From DASXMX01 sp035483795 (GTDB taxonomy: Bacteria; Planctomycetota; Phycisphaerae; Tepidisphaerales; Tepidisphaeraceae): a stretch of DNA of 64,000 nucleotides. The stretch is from the NCBI GenBank assembly GCA_035483795.1, contig DATHPP010000425.1, positions 57,545 to 121,544 on the forward strand, in the 5' to 3' direction. Made by a program: the position numbers and the translations under genes. Under the pieces are notes generated by a model. That model searched no databases. It saw nothing but the letters and a program-made list of their open reading frames with translations, and was not told where the DNA came from. How positions within the stretch are numbered: position 1 is the stretch's first letter; every line of letters begins with the position of its first letter. Positions 49,028-56,960 of the stretch are shown piece by piece.

Positions 49028-49567
49028 TTACGGGTATTGCGAAAAAAGACCGCTGTCGCCGATCGGGACGGATTCGACCGGATGATCGGCCATCGCCTCT
49101 TTGATGAGCGTGTCGGGAACGTCGAACAATCCTTGACGCCCCCGGAACGGGATGGGCTGCTGAAGCGCTTCAATCTCCGTCAGCTTCCAGGCGAAACGTC
49201 CCGGCGCGTAGTCTCCAAAAAGCCGCTGCGGCGCAGAGACGTGAATGAAGTCGCGCCCATCGACCAGGATCGCGTTACCCTGTCCCTCCGTCCAACCGTT
49301 CTTGGCGTGGGTCGGCAAACATCGCTCCAGACGGCAGACGCAGACAATCGCGCCGTGCGGAATCAAACGCAGGTGCAATGGCAACCCGGCTTTTTTGAAG
49401 GCGTCAGCGCAGGCGATCTCTCCAGCAGCACTCAACATTCCATTCGTCTTTGAAGCGTGAATCGCCAGACGGCCGCGGAATGAAGTGGACCAACTCCGAG
49501 TCTCATAGCACTTCGCGCCGATCGCGATGAGGCTCGCCCAAGGTTGCCAGAGACTGATTGCCTTCAT
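49028..49567 (-). CDS. ASCH-domain protein
   Basis: 179 residues. MKAISLWQPWASLIAIGAKC, YETRSWSTSFRGRLAIHASK and GAIVCVCRLERC form an ASCH domain (RNA/nucleotide-binding, PUA-like barrel), then FGDYAPGRFAWKLTEIEALQ. Common in phages; binds RNA or acts as an adaptor. Divergent from the ParA gene. Confidence 0.8.
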   Translation of the reverse strand: MKAISLWQPWASLIAIGAKCYETRSWSTSFRGRLAIHASKTNGMLSAAGEIACADAFKKAGLPLHLRLIPHGAIVCVCRLERCLPTHAKNGWTEGQGNAILVDGRDFIHVSAPQRLFGDYAPGRFAWKLTEIEALQQPIPFRGRQGLFDVPDTLIKEAMADHPVESVPIGDSGLFSQYP

Positions 49568-49589
49568 CGTCGTCTCCCGAAAACCAAGA

Positions 49590-49645
49590 CTCCCCGACTT
49601 CCAGCTTGCCAGACTCCCCCGGTTCCCCGATGACCGGATCGGTCT
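49590..49645. repeat. Junction repeat in the ParA/ASCH divergent region
   Basis: GACTCCCCGACTTCCAGCTT and GACTCCCCCGGTTCCCCGAT are direct, diverged copies. Lies in the 130-bp gap between the ASCH and ParA genes, where no clear promoter pair was found. Confidence 0.4.
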
Positions 49646-49697
49646 TGAGAGCACGAATAACTACTGTCCCAAGCCCATTGTCTCCGATACAGCGGCT

Positions 49698-50432
49698 ATG
49701 CAACTCCTCACCGTCCTCAATCAATCCGGCGGCTGCGGCAAGACGACGGCGGCGGTGCATTTGGCCTGCTGGCTGGCCGAGCGGAATGCCAATGTCGCCT
49801 TCATCGACGCCGATCCGCAAGCGCGGAGCACCCACTGGCTCAAACGCGCCGCCCCGGGAATCCTCTGCCTGCCGGCGATCGAAGCGGGCGAGGTGCACGA
49901 CGCCGTCGAACGTCTCAAAGCGGGGGATGACCTCACCGTGATCGCCGATGCCAAGCCGGGACTGGACGGGGCGGCGCTCGAGCTTTTGAAACTGTCCGAT
50001 CGCGTCTACATGCCCATCGTCCCCAGCGAGATCAATCTCGATTCGACCGCTCAGGCCCTGGCGACGATGAAGGCGCTGGAGGTGCGCAAGCCGGTGGTGC
50101 TGTATCTGTCGATCGTCGATCCCGGCGGGGAAGCCACGCGGGCGCGATTGAGACTGGCGGAATTGGCTCGCGAGTCGGGGGGGCCCGGCGTCACGGCTGC
50201 GGCGGCGTCGATCGGCAGACGGATGGTCTTTCGCGCCGCCTACTCGCACGGAACCGTCGCCTGGCGGATGAAGGCCGTGTCGTCGTCGTGGTCGAATCCG
50301 GCCAAGCTCGCCTGTGCCGAACTGGACGCCCTGTTTACGGAGATCCTGCCCCATGGAATCCTCGCAATCGATCGCCCCGCCGCCTCTGCCTCTGACCTCC
50401 AGGACGCTGACCGCTACCACGTCGCTGCCTGA
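49698..50432 (+). CDS. parA: ParA/Soj-like ATPase
   Basis: 244 residues. Walker A is NQSGGCGKTTAAVHLACWLA; the signature lysine of deviant Walker A (KGGxGKT) is Ser here. Walker A' and B appear as FIDADPQARSTHW and LTVIADAKPG, then VYMPIVPSEINLDSTAQALA. ParA ATPases move or position plasmids and phage genomes on nucleoid DNA. The loss of the signature Lys may alter ATP-driven dimerisation. The gene overlaps the partner by 80 bp. Confidence 0.85.
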   Translation: MQLLTVLNQSGGCGKTTAAVHLACWLAERNANVAFIDADPQARSTHWLKRAAPGILCLPAIEAGEVHDAVERLKAGDDLTVIADAKPGLDGAALELLKLSDRVYMPIVPSEINLDSTAQALATMKALEVRKPVVLYLSIVDPGGEATRARLRLAELARESGGPGVTAAAASIGRRMVFRAAYSHGTVAWRMKAVSSSWSNPAKLACAELDALFTEILPHGILAIDRPAASASDLQDADRYHVAA

Positions 50433-50802
50433 GAACGTGAGACGGGCGCTGACCCTGCCGCCGACGCCGCAGCTTTCACAGGCTGCGCAGACGGACACAG
50501 ATGGGCACAGACAAGCCCGGACTACAGGCGTGTCGTCAACGCGAGCGGATGAACCACAGGCGGGTATTCCGCCGAAGCGCCGCAAAGACAAGGGCGTGCT
50601 GCTCACGCGGGATGAATCGGAAAGACTGCGCACGTTGTCAGTGGACATTCCTGAATCCTTGTACGACTCGCTCACCGTGGCGGTGGCGGCGGCGCGGTTG
50701 CAGAAGCGCAAAGAGCACAACTCCCTGCGCTCGATCGCGGCGGAGGCATTGGGCAAGTGGCTGGAGGAGAACGATCAGCATGTGTTCAACCGGGGGGATT
50801 GA
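50353..50802 (+). CDS. ParA partner, ribbon-helix-helix protein
   Basis: 149 residues. A flexible 80-residue N-terminus (RALTLPPTPQLSQAAQTDTD) is followed by LLTRDESERLRTLSVDIPES, LYDSLTVAVAAARLQKRKEH, SIAAEALGKWLEEN, a RHH-type DNA-binding fold with a basic patch. Together with the ATPase it forms a type Ib-like partition pair. Its stop TGA lies in the direct repeat flanking the MITE-like element. Confidence 0.7.
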   Translation: MESSQSIAPPPLPLTSRTLTATTSLPENVRRALTLPPTPQLSQAAQTDTDGHRQARTTGVSSTRADEPQAGIPPKRRKDKGVLLTRDESERLRTLSVDIPESLYDSLTVAVAAARLQKRKEHNSLRSIAAEALGKWLEENDQHVFNRGD

Positions 50803-50805
50803 AAA

Positions 50806-51080
50806 GGCAATGACTTACTTGACTCACCATTGAAATCCACGCCATTCGGAATTTGATGAACAACGTCCTCTCGACGTGGCCTGGCGTTCGCGTATCGACG
50901 GCTTGAGCAGCAAGTCGCGGGGATCGCCGACCCGCCTTTAACCTGTCCGCCAACGTTCCGACTCTCGTAGGAGCTACCCGCCGAGTCGCCATTGGTCGAA
51001 GGAATGCTGATGCACACTTCATTGCCAAGGTCGAGCGGGGCTAAAGCGTTGCTTCGTTGGTGAGTCAAGTAAGTCATTAC
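50806..51080. mobile_element. MITE-like element with 21-bp inverted ends
   Basis: AATGACTTACTTGACTCACC begins the left end (50809-50829) and its exact complement closes the right end (51058-51078). GATTGAAAA occurs directly outside both ends (50797-50805 and 51081-51089), a candidate 9-bp target duplication. The 228 bp between have no real ORF or known RNA fold that I recognise. Confidence 0.7.
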
Positions 51081-51091
51081 GATTGAAAACA

Positions 51092-51352
51092 CTAAACCCC
51101 GATCTCCGCATCCCGCTTATCCTGTACCCTCCTACACGCCCGCGCCACTTCCAGCGTCTGCCGCGCAATCGGCCAGTCCTTATTGCCGGGGTGGCGAAGT
51201 CTCCTGACCACGCGCACCGCCTCCTCCCATGACGCCTGACAGGCGCTGCACAGATCGGCCGCCACCCAGGAGCACCCTCCCTCACAGGCGTCGTTCTGCG
51301 TACAGCCACAGACACAGCAGCTTGGCTCGTCGGGTTCGGTGCGGCGGGTCAT
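51092..51352 (-). CDS. Zinc-binding phage protein
   Basis: 86 residues from ATG 51352. SCCVCGCTQNDACEGGCSWV, ADLCSACQASWEE is a widely found phage zinc motif. Ends with RVQDKRDAEIGV. A longer frame upstream is probably not coding. Confidence 0.65.
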   Translation of the reverse strand: MTRRTEPDEPSCCVCGCTQNDACEGGCSWVAADLCSACQASWEEAVRVVRRLRHPGNKDWPIARQTLEVARACRRVQDKRDAEIGV

Positions 51353-51425
51353 GGGGCTCCAATCCTTCGCGCATAAAAGCGCTCTCCTAGTGACGACATT
51401 CAATATGTATGGGAATCGAACTTAA

Positions 51426-51446
51426 CCGGACCGCGAAACCGTCCGG
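51426..51446. repeat. Small inverted repeat
   Basis: CCGGAC (51426-51431) and GTCCGG (51441-51446) in the 51353-51690 gap. This gap shows only low-scoring ORFs, one hairpin and the promoter below. Confidence 0.4.
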
Positions 51447-51643
51447 CGGCTGAGGTGAGCTGCTGAAACCGATCGGCATCCTAGCGAGCGGCGGCGGGAG
51501 AGCAAACAAAAAATTCGCGAGAGATTTCTGTCCCCGTTTCGCGCCGGCGTCCAAGTTCATCATAGCCAGCGCCCGATCCCCGCCTGCCAAGTGACGCGCC
51601 GGTCATTCAATGTGTGCAAAATGGACGGTCCTTCACAATTCGT

Positions 51644-51673
51644 TTGCAATCGCGAAAGCGCGGCGTGTAGCAT
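51644..51673 (+). promoter_or_regulatory. Promoter for gene at 51704
   Basis: TTGCAA (51644-51649), 18 bases, TAGCAT (51668-51673). Start near 51680, 24 bases before ATG 51704, with AGGGATG as ribosome site. Confidence 0.55.
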
Positions 51674-51703
51674 CGCGAAGATTGCATTTCAGGGATGTTG
51701 CTT

Positions 51704-51961
51704 ATGTCGAGTTTCGCAGGGACGCGGGATGATGTTTTGAAATTGGGGGCTGGCGTTCAGTTGCAGGTGCGGTTCGTTCCACGGCGGGAGATTCCCAGGG
51801 GATGCAGCGGACTTGCGGATTTCAAACGGGGCGTGCTTCTTCTGCCGGACGGGGGCGATGAAACGGACCGGAGAACGCGATTACTCAAGGCCATCAACCG
51901 GCTGATCGCACTGGAAGCAAACCGCGCCAACGAGCGCGGCGCTCTCATTTCTCGCGCTTGA
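51704..51961 (+). CDS. Unknown small basic protein
   Basis: 85 residues from ATG 51704 (51695 also in frame). FAGTRDDVLKLGAGVQLQVR, FVPRREIPRGCSGLADFKRG, LIALEANRANERGALISRA. No family. Convergent with the next gene, 17 bp overlap. Confidence 0.5.
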   Translation: MSSFAGTRDDVLKLGAGVQLQVRFVPRREIPRGCSGLADFKRGVLLLPDGGDETDRRTRLLKAINRLIALEANRANERGALISRA

Positions 51962-52283
51962 CCCTTAGCGGGTGGTCCGGCTCGGAACTCTTGCGGCCGG
52001 GCCGTCCCTTGGGCATGGGCTTGCGGACCTGAATTTCCCCTTCGATGACCGCCGTGAAAAACTTCGCGCTCGCCTCCAGGAACGGCGCTTTCATGTCCGG
52101 GGGAATCATCCCGATCATCGTCTGACGGACGGAGCCGGGGGCGGCCTCCAAGAAGAAGAGAAGCCGCTGGATCAAATCCGTTTTGCTGATCCGATAGTCG
52201 CGCAGCACATCTTCGGCGATCTTGTCGGCCTCGTCGGTCAACGGGGTCATGTTCCGCCGCGGCTTTGCCTGTTTTGTATTCAC
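51945..52283 (-). CDS. Unknown helical protein, GTG start
   Basis: 112 residues. NTKQAKPRRNMTPLTDEADK, KIAEDVLRDYRISKTDLIQR, LLFFLEAAPGSVRQTMIGMI and a basic tail KGRPGRKSSEPDHPLRVKRE. Predicted TSS sits at about the GTG, so leaderless translation is likely. ATG 52250 is an alternative. Unknown regulator or structural protein. Confidence 0.55.
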   Translation of the reverse strand: MNTKQAKPRRNMTPLTDEADKIAEDVLRDYRISKTDLIQRLLFFLEAAPGSVRQTMIGMIPPDMKAPFLEASAKFFTAVIEGEIQVRKPMPKGRPGRKSSEPDHPLRVKREK

Positions 52284-52290
52284 GGCGCGG

Positions 52291-52400
52291 AAGTTAGCAC
52301 AAATCAGCATGATGTAAAATAAGTTTTTTTGCGCAAGTCGATGCGTCACACGCCATTGCGTTTACATAAATGCTAATAGTGTAAAATAACAGTTGAATAC
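52291..52400. promoter_or_regulatory. Divergent promoter/operator with TGTAAAA repeats
   Basis: Leftward TTTACA (52318-52313), 16 bases, TAACTT (52296-52291). Rightward TTTACA (52361-52366), 15 bases, TAAAAT (52382-52387). TGTAAAA is repeated at about 52313, 52380 and 52400, a probable regulator-binding array. Confidence 0.55.
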
Positions 52401-52422
52401 TGTAAAACGCTTCGGTACATCT

Positions 52423-52617
52423 ATGGCCATGAAGATGGCCCGGACGTTCAGGCGAAACGCTTTTCTGGGAATCAGGATGCCCGAGGACGACAAAAAGCGG
52501 TTGTTCGAGGTGTCACGCCGCAAGCGCCGTGATGCTTCGAGTCACGCCCTCGAATTCATCATGGATGGCGTTTCACGTCTGGAGCGCGAATTCCGGTCCC
52601 AGCCGGCCGAGGAATAG
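52423..52617 (+). CDS. RHH-like regulator 1
   Basis: 64 residues from ATG 52423 (TTG 52393 also in frame). MARTFRRNAFLGIRMPEDDK, KRLFEVSRRKRRDASSHALE is a short basic RHH-type fold. Followed closely by a second RHH gene. Probably binds the TGTAAAA sites. Confidence 0.55.
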   Translation: MAMKMARTFRRNAFLGIRMPEDDKKRLFEVSRRKRRDASSHALEFIMDGVSRLEREFRSQPAEE

Positions 52618-52633
52618 GCACAGGAGAACGCAT

Positions 52634-52822
52634 ATGGCCAAAAAGCCAGTGGCAAAGAGCGACGAACTGGTTCCCGTCACCGCGTACCTCGAAAAGTCGA
52701 TCTTGGCAGAACTCGACCAGGCCGCGAGAGAAACGCGCCGATCGCGCACGCAGATGATCGCCCGACTGATCGACGAGGGATTGAAATCGCGTGAAGGTAA
52801 AGAGCTTGTGAGGACCGGATGA
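52634..52822 (+). CDS. RHH-like regulator 2 (Arc/CopG)
   Basis: 62 residues. SDELVPVTAYLEKSILAELD, QAARETRRSRTQMIARLIDE is a clear RHH. AGGAGAACGC precedes ATG. Pairs with the gene before; candidate repressor or antitoxin. Confidence 0.7.
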   Translation: MAKKPVAKSDELVPVTAYLEKSILAELDQAARETRRSRTQMIARLIDEGLKSREGKELVRTG

Positions 52823-52850
52823 ATCACAATGGAAACGCCCTAAATAAAAC

Positions 52851-52881
52851 GGCCCGTCGTCCTTGGAGCGGACGGCGGGCC
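52851..52881. terminator. GC-rich hairpin
   Basis: GGCCCGTCGTCC (52851-52862) pairs with GGACGGCGGGCC (52870-52881) with one G-T. Bases before it are AAATAAAAC, so on the minus strand it is followed by T-rich sequence. The 52823-53065 stretch otherwise shows nothing convincing. Confidence 0.45.
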
Positions 52882-53065
52882 AGATCACGAACGACATGAA
52901 AAGCGTAGACACGTCTATTGCGAATTTCAACGGCCTGAGCCGTCAGGAAAACCGGAAGTCTACCCGGCCCACGTGCCTTCCAAACCCGGTATTTGATCGG
53001 GCCTTTACGGTATCGCGTGAACCACGGCGAACCCGGCGCAGCGTCTGCGCCATCGCCATTCCCGC

Positions 53066-53218
53066 TCACCCCTCAGTCCAGAAAGGAGGCGGTGCGGATT
53101 CTTTCCCGGCGGCTGACGTGAGCTGCTGACTCTTGCGACAGGCGCCACAATAGAAGCACGCCCCGCCGGGCGGTCGAAAGATCGCAGCGGCGGGTTTGCG
53201 GGGGCTGAGGTGAACCAT
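53066..53218 (-). CDS. Possible small zinc-ribbon protein
   Basis: 50 residues: KPAAAIFRPPGGACFYCGAC, RKSQQLTSAAGKESAPPP. One CxxC pair, plus a QQLTSAAG motif also readable at about 51445. Overlaps the start of a divergent gene by 2 bp. Confidence 0.4.
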   Translation of the reverse strand: MVHLSPRKPAAAIFRPPGGACFYCGACRKSQQLTSAAGKESAPPPFWTEG

Positions 53219-53525
53219 GGCTGACAGGGACAAGGCTGACGGCGACAGGCCAACCGATCGCAAGCGTCTGCCGATCCGGGAAGCGGCGCGGCTCGTCGGC
53301 CGCGATTATCGCTACCTGCGCAAGCTGGCGCTGGAGCTACAGGTCCGGTCCTACCGCCGCGGCGGAACCGCCCGGCGTCCGTGGCTGGAATTCTACCTGG
53401 ACGAATTGCGGGCCGATCTGGACAAGGCCGAGCAGTTCAAGCGCGTCGCCGCTTCCGTCCCCCCCCGGAAGCCGCGGGTTTCTTCGGTTTCTTCGGCTTT
53501 GCATCCCGCCGCGGCGGCGATGTGA
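53217..53525 (+). CDS. Excisionase-like HTH protein
   Basis: 102 residues. LPIREAARLVGRDYRYLRKL, ALELQVRSYRRGGTARRPWL, EFYLDELRADL follows the small winged HTH of phage excisionases. GAGG precedes ATG. It is convergent with the integrase and overlaps its 3' end by 89 bp, consistent with a recombination-directionality factor; proof would need binding data. Confidence 0.65.
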   Translation: MADRDKADGDRPTDRKRLPIREAARLVGRDYRYLRKLALELQVRSYRRGGTARRPWLEFYLDELRADLDKAEQFKRVAASVPPRKPRVSSVSSALHPAAAAM

Positions 53526-54861
53526 AGGCCGCCGTCCAGACGGCATCGACCAATTCGCGGAGCCGGTCGAGCCCGAGGTGTTCGAGATAGTTTTCGACGA
53601 GAACGGAATCGTTTTGGTGCCCCATGACAATCTCAACTTCCTCCCGATAACCCGGCGGGGCCAGGTTGGGAAAGGTCGTGCGCAGCGAGCGGAACCCGCG
53701 GCCATCGGCATCGCCGCTGAATTTGATCCGCCGCCGTCTCGATCCCTGCCTCATCGTGTTTTCGATGACGATCGGCTTCTGTCGCAACCCGGCCCGCTCG
53801 CTCAAGCGCCGCCAGCGCTGCGAGAGGGCGTCGATGGCATTGGACAAACCCGGCCGCGCCAAACTTGCCTTGAGCCGGATCAGCGGCAGCCCGTTGCTGG
53901 TCAGAAAAAACAACTCGCCGTTGCTGTTGGTGCCGTCGCCGTTGTCTGCCGCTTGATTGGCATCCGCTCCATTGGCCCTTTGCGGCCGTTGGTATTTCTT
54001 GAGCAGCTTGAGCAGCTCGGGGCGCATGGGGATGACCCGGCGCACCTTCCCCTCTTTGCGGCGCCGGTAGTCGATGACGCCGCGCTCCCAGTCGATCAGG
54101 TGCGACGAGAAGTTGGCGATGTCGCTGTTGTCCATGGCCCCGTTGATCCCCAGGGCGATCCACAGGCGCTCGGTATCGTCCGCGTTTTTCCACAGGGCCT
54201 GGATCTCCGCCGGGGTGTAGCTCTTGATGATGCTCAGCCGGCGGTCGCGATGACGCTGCTGGCTGGGGCGCTTGAAGAACGTCCCGAACTTGGGCACGGT
54301 TTCCAGAAGATCGTCCTCGACGCACCAGCGGAAAAAGGCGCGGAGATAGGCGACGTGCCGGGCCAGAACGCAGGGGGCGCAGCCGATCAGCGTCTTGGCA
54401 TATTGCGTGAAGTCGCCGGCGCCCATTTCCGCGATAGGTCGGTCGGCGCCGACGCACTTGCCGAAGCGGCTCAGGGTGCGGATGTAGTCGGCCCGCGTCA
54501 CCGGGGCCAGCGACCGCGGCGTGCCGTGCTTGACGCGATGATCGAGGTAGTCAAAGAACCGGGCGGCGGCCTGGCGAAGCGTCGCCGTTCCCAGCGTGGC
54601 GATGGCGTCGGCCGAGCGCTCGAGGTTGGCGTCGATCTCTTTGCGGAGCGATTCCCACACGCCTTCGACCTCGTCCGGCGCCGTCTTGCGTCCACAGACG
54701 AAGCGCGTGCGGTCGAGATACCAGCGAACGTAACCGTCCCGCGTGAGAGAGAAGGTCGCGAGCAAACGCTGGCGAAGCCCGGCGTGCATCGGGGCCGCGT
54801 CAAACCAGTCGGGGACGTGCTTGTGGGGAACGGGCTGGTCGGGCCTGGGCATGCCGCCCAT
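53437..54861 (-). CDS. int: Tyrosine recombinase (phage integrase)
   Basis: 474 residues. N-terminal SAM-like part (AAARFFDYLDHRVKHG, RAFFRWCVEDDLLETVPKFG); catalytic part with ALGINGAMDNSDIANF (arginine-I region, but no Arg, as in some planctomycete-type integrases), KVRRVIPMRPELLKLL, FRSLRTTFPNLA (HxxR-like), MGHQNDS and the nucleophile Tyr in VENYLEHLG. It recombines attP with a host site. Its promoter is in the att region. Confidence 0.9.
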   Translation of the reverse strand: MGGMPRPDQPVPHKHVPDWFDAAPMHAGLRQRLLATFSLTRDGYVRWYLDRTRFVCGRKTAPDEVEGVWESLRKEIDANLERSADAIATLGTATLRQAAARFFDYLDHRVKHGTPRSLAPVTRADYIRTLSRFGKCVGADRPIAEMGAGDFTQYAKTLIGCAPCVLARHVAYLRAFFRWCVEDDLLETVPKFGTFFKRPSQQRHRDRRLSIIKSYTPAEIQALWKNADDTERLWIALGINGAMDNSDIANFSSHLIDWERGVIDYRRRKEGKVRRVIPMRPELLKLLKKYQRPQRANGADANQAADNGDGTNSNGELFFLTSNGLPLIRLKASLARPGLSNAIDALSQRWRRLSERAGLRQKPIVIENTMRQGSRRRRIKFSGDADGRGFRSLRTTFPNLAPPGYREEVEIVMGHQNDSVLVENYLEHLGLDRLRELVDAVWTAAFTSPPRRDAKPKKPKKPAASGGGRKRRRA

Positions 54862-55127
54862 TATGGTTTTGCCTTATGGTTACGGCAAGTTCTGCGGGAT
54901 TCCCCTTGTTTTTCCGCTTCAATCGCACGGATGACCGGGGGGCTGAAAATCCATGTGTCGGCGGTTCAATTCCGCCCCTACCCAGTCCCCTGCGGACCGC
55001 ACCATAACCGTGAATTTACCGCCTATTTCTTCACTTCGTCGCCATCGGGCGAGATGCGCAGAACTGCGCCAAAAAGTCCAAACCCTGCGCTAACAAAGGG
55101 CGGCTCACATTATGGTTTCCTTATGGG
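54859..55127. promoter_or_regulatory. attP-like region: tRNA-Phe-like core flanked by TTATGG arm repeats
   Basis: 54938-54984 reads as anticodon arm (CTGAAAA loop, anticodon GAA), variable loop, T arm GGCGG TTCAATT CCGCC and acceptor 3' end of a tRNA, with no 5' half. TTATGGT(T) copies lie on both sides: 54861, 54874, 55001 (minus), 55110, and TTATGGG at 55121. Arms on both sides of a core fit an unintegrated attP. From 55128 to 55422 no convincing gene was seen. Confidence 0.65.
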
Positions 55128-55422
55128 AAACCGTCCCCAAGCTGCTCATGCATTCCGGAAAGTAGGTGCTCGTCAGCGCCGGGAAATGCCCTCCCGGCGA
55201 CGTTCTCCTGTCGGTGTGTCTGCCGATGGGAGCCTCACCATGGCGGAGATTCCCACCTCCGCCCGCAACGCTTCCGCTGGTCCGCGCCCTGATCCCTCCG
55301 ACCTTCCCCTACCTGAATCGACGGGCAACTCGTGTCCCCCGAGACCCGTCATCCTACCCTGGTCGGAATTCAACGCCGGGCTGGCGGAAGCGCGTATTTT
55401 TACCCGCAAAGGAAGTCAAGTC

Positions 55423-55932
55423 ATGAAAGACCCACAGAATCTCCAGCGCATCACTCTCCAGCGTATCACCGTGGCCTACAACCGATCGGCCAATGGCCCT
55501 GGTCCCTTCGATGTTTCGGAAGTCAACTCGCGGCCGGGCATCGGTTATTTCGGACAGGTCGATCATCCCGAGCGCGCCGATCGCTTCAATTGGTTCTGCC
55601 ATCACTTCACCGCGCCGATCATGCTCGTCGACGTCGTCTTTGAGACCTTCCCCGGCTTTCGTTACGGCTGTCTGGAAACCGGCGTTCTCGGCTTCGCCAC
55701 CGGCGCCATGATCGACCCGCCTGATTTCGGCGGACAGCCGGCCATCGCCATCAAGTTCGACGGAGAACATTTCGTCCGAAGGGACGACGGTCACGTCCTC
55801 ACCCGCTGCCGGCGCTTGCTGCTGACTCCCAAAGGCGCTTATGCCGATCTGGCGGAGCCTGCGCCACAGACCGAACGCCATGTCGAACATCGCATCGAAC
55901 GGGTCCATGCCGAGCTGGCGTCGGGGCGGTAA
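55423..55932 (+). CDS. Unknown phage protein, first gene of rightward operon
   Basis: 169 residues. Start ATG after AAAGGAAG. RITVAYNRSANGPGPFDVSE, FNWFCHHFTAPIMLVDVVFE, AIAIKFDGEHFVRRDDGHVL. An in-frame extension upstream to 55240 is possible. Beta-rich; function unknown. Confidence 0.5.
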   Translation: MKDPQNLQRITLQRITVAYNRSANGPGPFDVSEVNSRPGIGYFGQVDHPERADRFNWFCHHFTAPIMLVDVVFETFPGFRYGCLETGVLGFATGAMIDPPDFGGQPAIAIKFDGEHFVRRDDGHVLTRCRRLLLTPKGAYADLAEPAPQTERHVEHRIERVHAELASGR

Positions 55933-55953
55933 ACGATTCCGAAGGGAAGTCGG

Positions 55954-56214
55954 ATGGTCTCGCTCAGCCCCCTGGAATTGAGCCGCCTGGAGATGGCCGT
56001 CACCCTGGCCGAGCGCGATCGCAAGCCGATGGTGGAAGTCCATACCGACACCGCCCGCGCCCTGCTCCAGTACCTCAACCGATTGGAGGACTTGGCCATC
56101 GAGCCCGGTCACGGCAGCGACTATCGGCGGCGGCAGATGCGGCACAACGCGGGGGGTTTGCTCGACGAGGTGCACGAGCACGTGAGCAACGAACGACTGT
56201 GGAGTCTGCAATGA
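55954..56214 (+). CDS. Unknown small helical protein
   Basis: 86 residues: MVSLSPLELSRLEMAVTLAE, RALLQYLNRLEDLAIEPGHG. Overlaps the next gene by ATGA. No motif. Confidence 0.5.
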   Translation: MVSLSPLELSRLEMAVTLAERDRKPMVEVHTDTARALLQYLNRLEDLAIEPGHGSDYRRRQMRHNAGGLLDEVHEHVSNERLWSLQ

Positions 56215-56960
56215 CCTGTGCGGCATTGGCATGGTCAACCAACGAGGGCGTCTTTGGCGGCGTGTCCGCGGGCCAGAAGCGCAAGCTGTCCCGTCGAAAA
56301 ATCCGCTTCATCGACTTGATCCGTCCCGAGGCGATCGGCGAGAGCTTCTGCTACGTCGATGTTCAACTGGCGTTCGCGGTGGTGCAATGGATGCTGCGAA
56401 CCGGTGAATCCTATCGCCGCGACGGCGAATGGGGCCGAATGGGCGTGACCGAATTGCTCTGCCGCCAGCCGACCTGTTGCGGGTTCTCCGAGCTTCATCC
56501 TTTCACCGATCGATGGCGGCTGGAGTTGTTCGACGTGTTTCACTACGCGCTGCTCTCCGCGTTTGCCCCGCCGGCTGCGCTACAGTGGCGCAGGGAACAG
56601 AGCGTGACGCTGGCGGGAGAGCGGATCATCACGTTCCCGCATTATGACCTCTACGGCGGGTACGGAAACTTCATGAGCAACGCGGAGGCGGGGGAGTTGA
56701 TCGATTCGATATTCGCGCTGGCGGGGCGGCAGTTCAATTTCTCGCCGAACGAATGTCATCCCAAAGCGACGTGGATACACGAAGTCTGGCTGCACGTCCG
56801 GCCCGAGAATTACCAGATCAAGCTGAGTTACGCCTACAAACGCGATTGCTCGCGCTGGTATCGATCGCTTCCATCGGACCCGGACGAGCCGCTGATCGAT
56901 TTCATTCAACGGGCAAAGGCGACATTCGAGGGCGAGCTTCTGGAGGTAACAACCAAATGA
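56211..56960 (+). CDS. Unknown phage protein
   Basis: 249 residues. IRFIDLIRPEAIGESFCYVD, VQLAFAVVQWMLRTG, IITFPHYDLYGGYGNFMSNA, WLHVRPENYQIKLSYAYKRD. Mixed alpha/beta, no catalytic motif. Start overlaps the preceding stop. Confidence 0.5.
   Translation: MTCAALAWSTNEGVFGGVSAGQKRKLSRRKIRFIDLIRPEAIGESFCYVDVQLAFAVVQWMLRTGESYRRDGEWGRMGVTELLCRQPTCCGFSELHPFTDRWRLELFDVFHYALLSAFAPPAALQWRREQSVTLAGERIITFPHYDLYGGYGNFMSNAEAGELIDSIFALAGRQFNFSPNECHPKATWIHEVWLHVRPENYQIKLSYAYKRDCSRWYRSLPSDPDEPLIDFIQRAKATFEGELLEVTTK

Noticed and set aside
49503..50756. 417-residue minus-strand ORF antisense to parA
   Set aside because: No motifs; the plus strand carries a clear ATPase and RHH partner.
50806..51080. MITE interior as a gene (ORF reading MTYLTHQRSNALAPLD)
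   Set aside because: The ORF uses the inverted end as coding sequence and shows no protein-like pattern.
53578..55420. Long plus-strand ORF over the integrase and att region
   Set aside because: Antisense to an intact integrase; only its last 169 residues (from 55423) look real.
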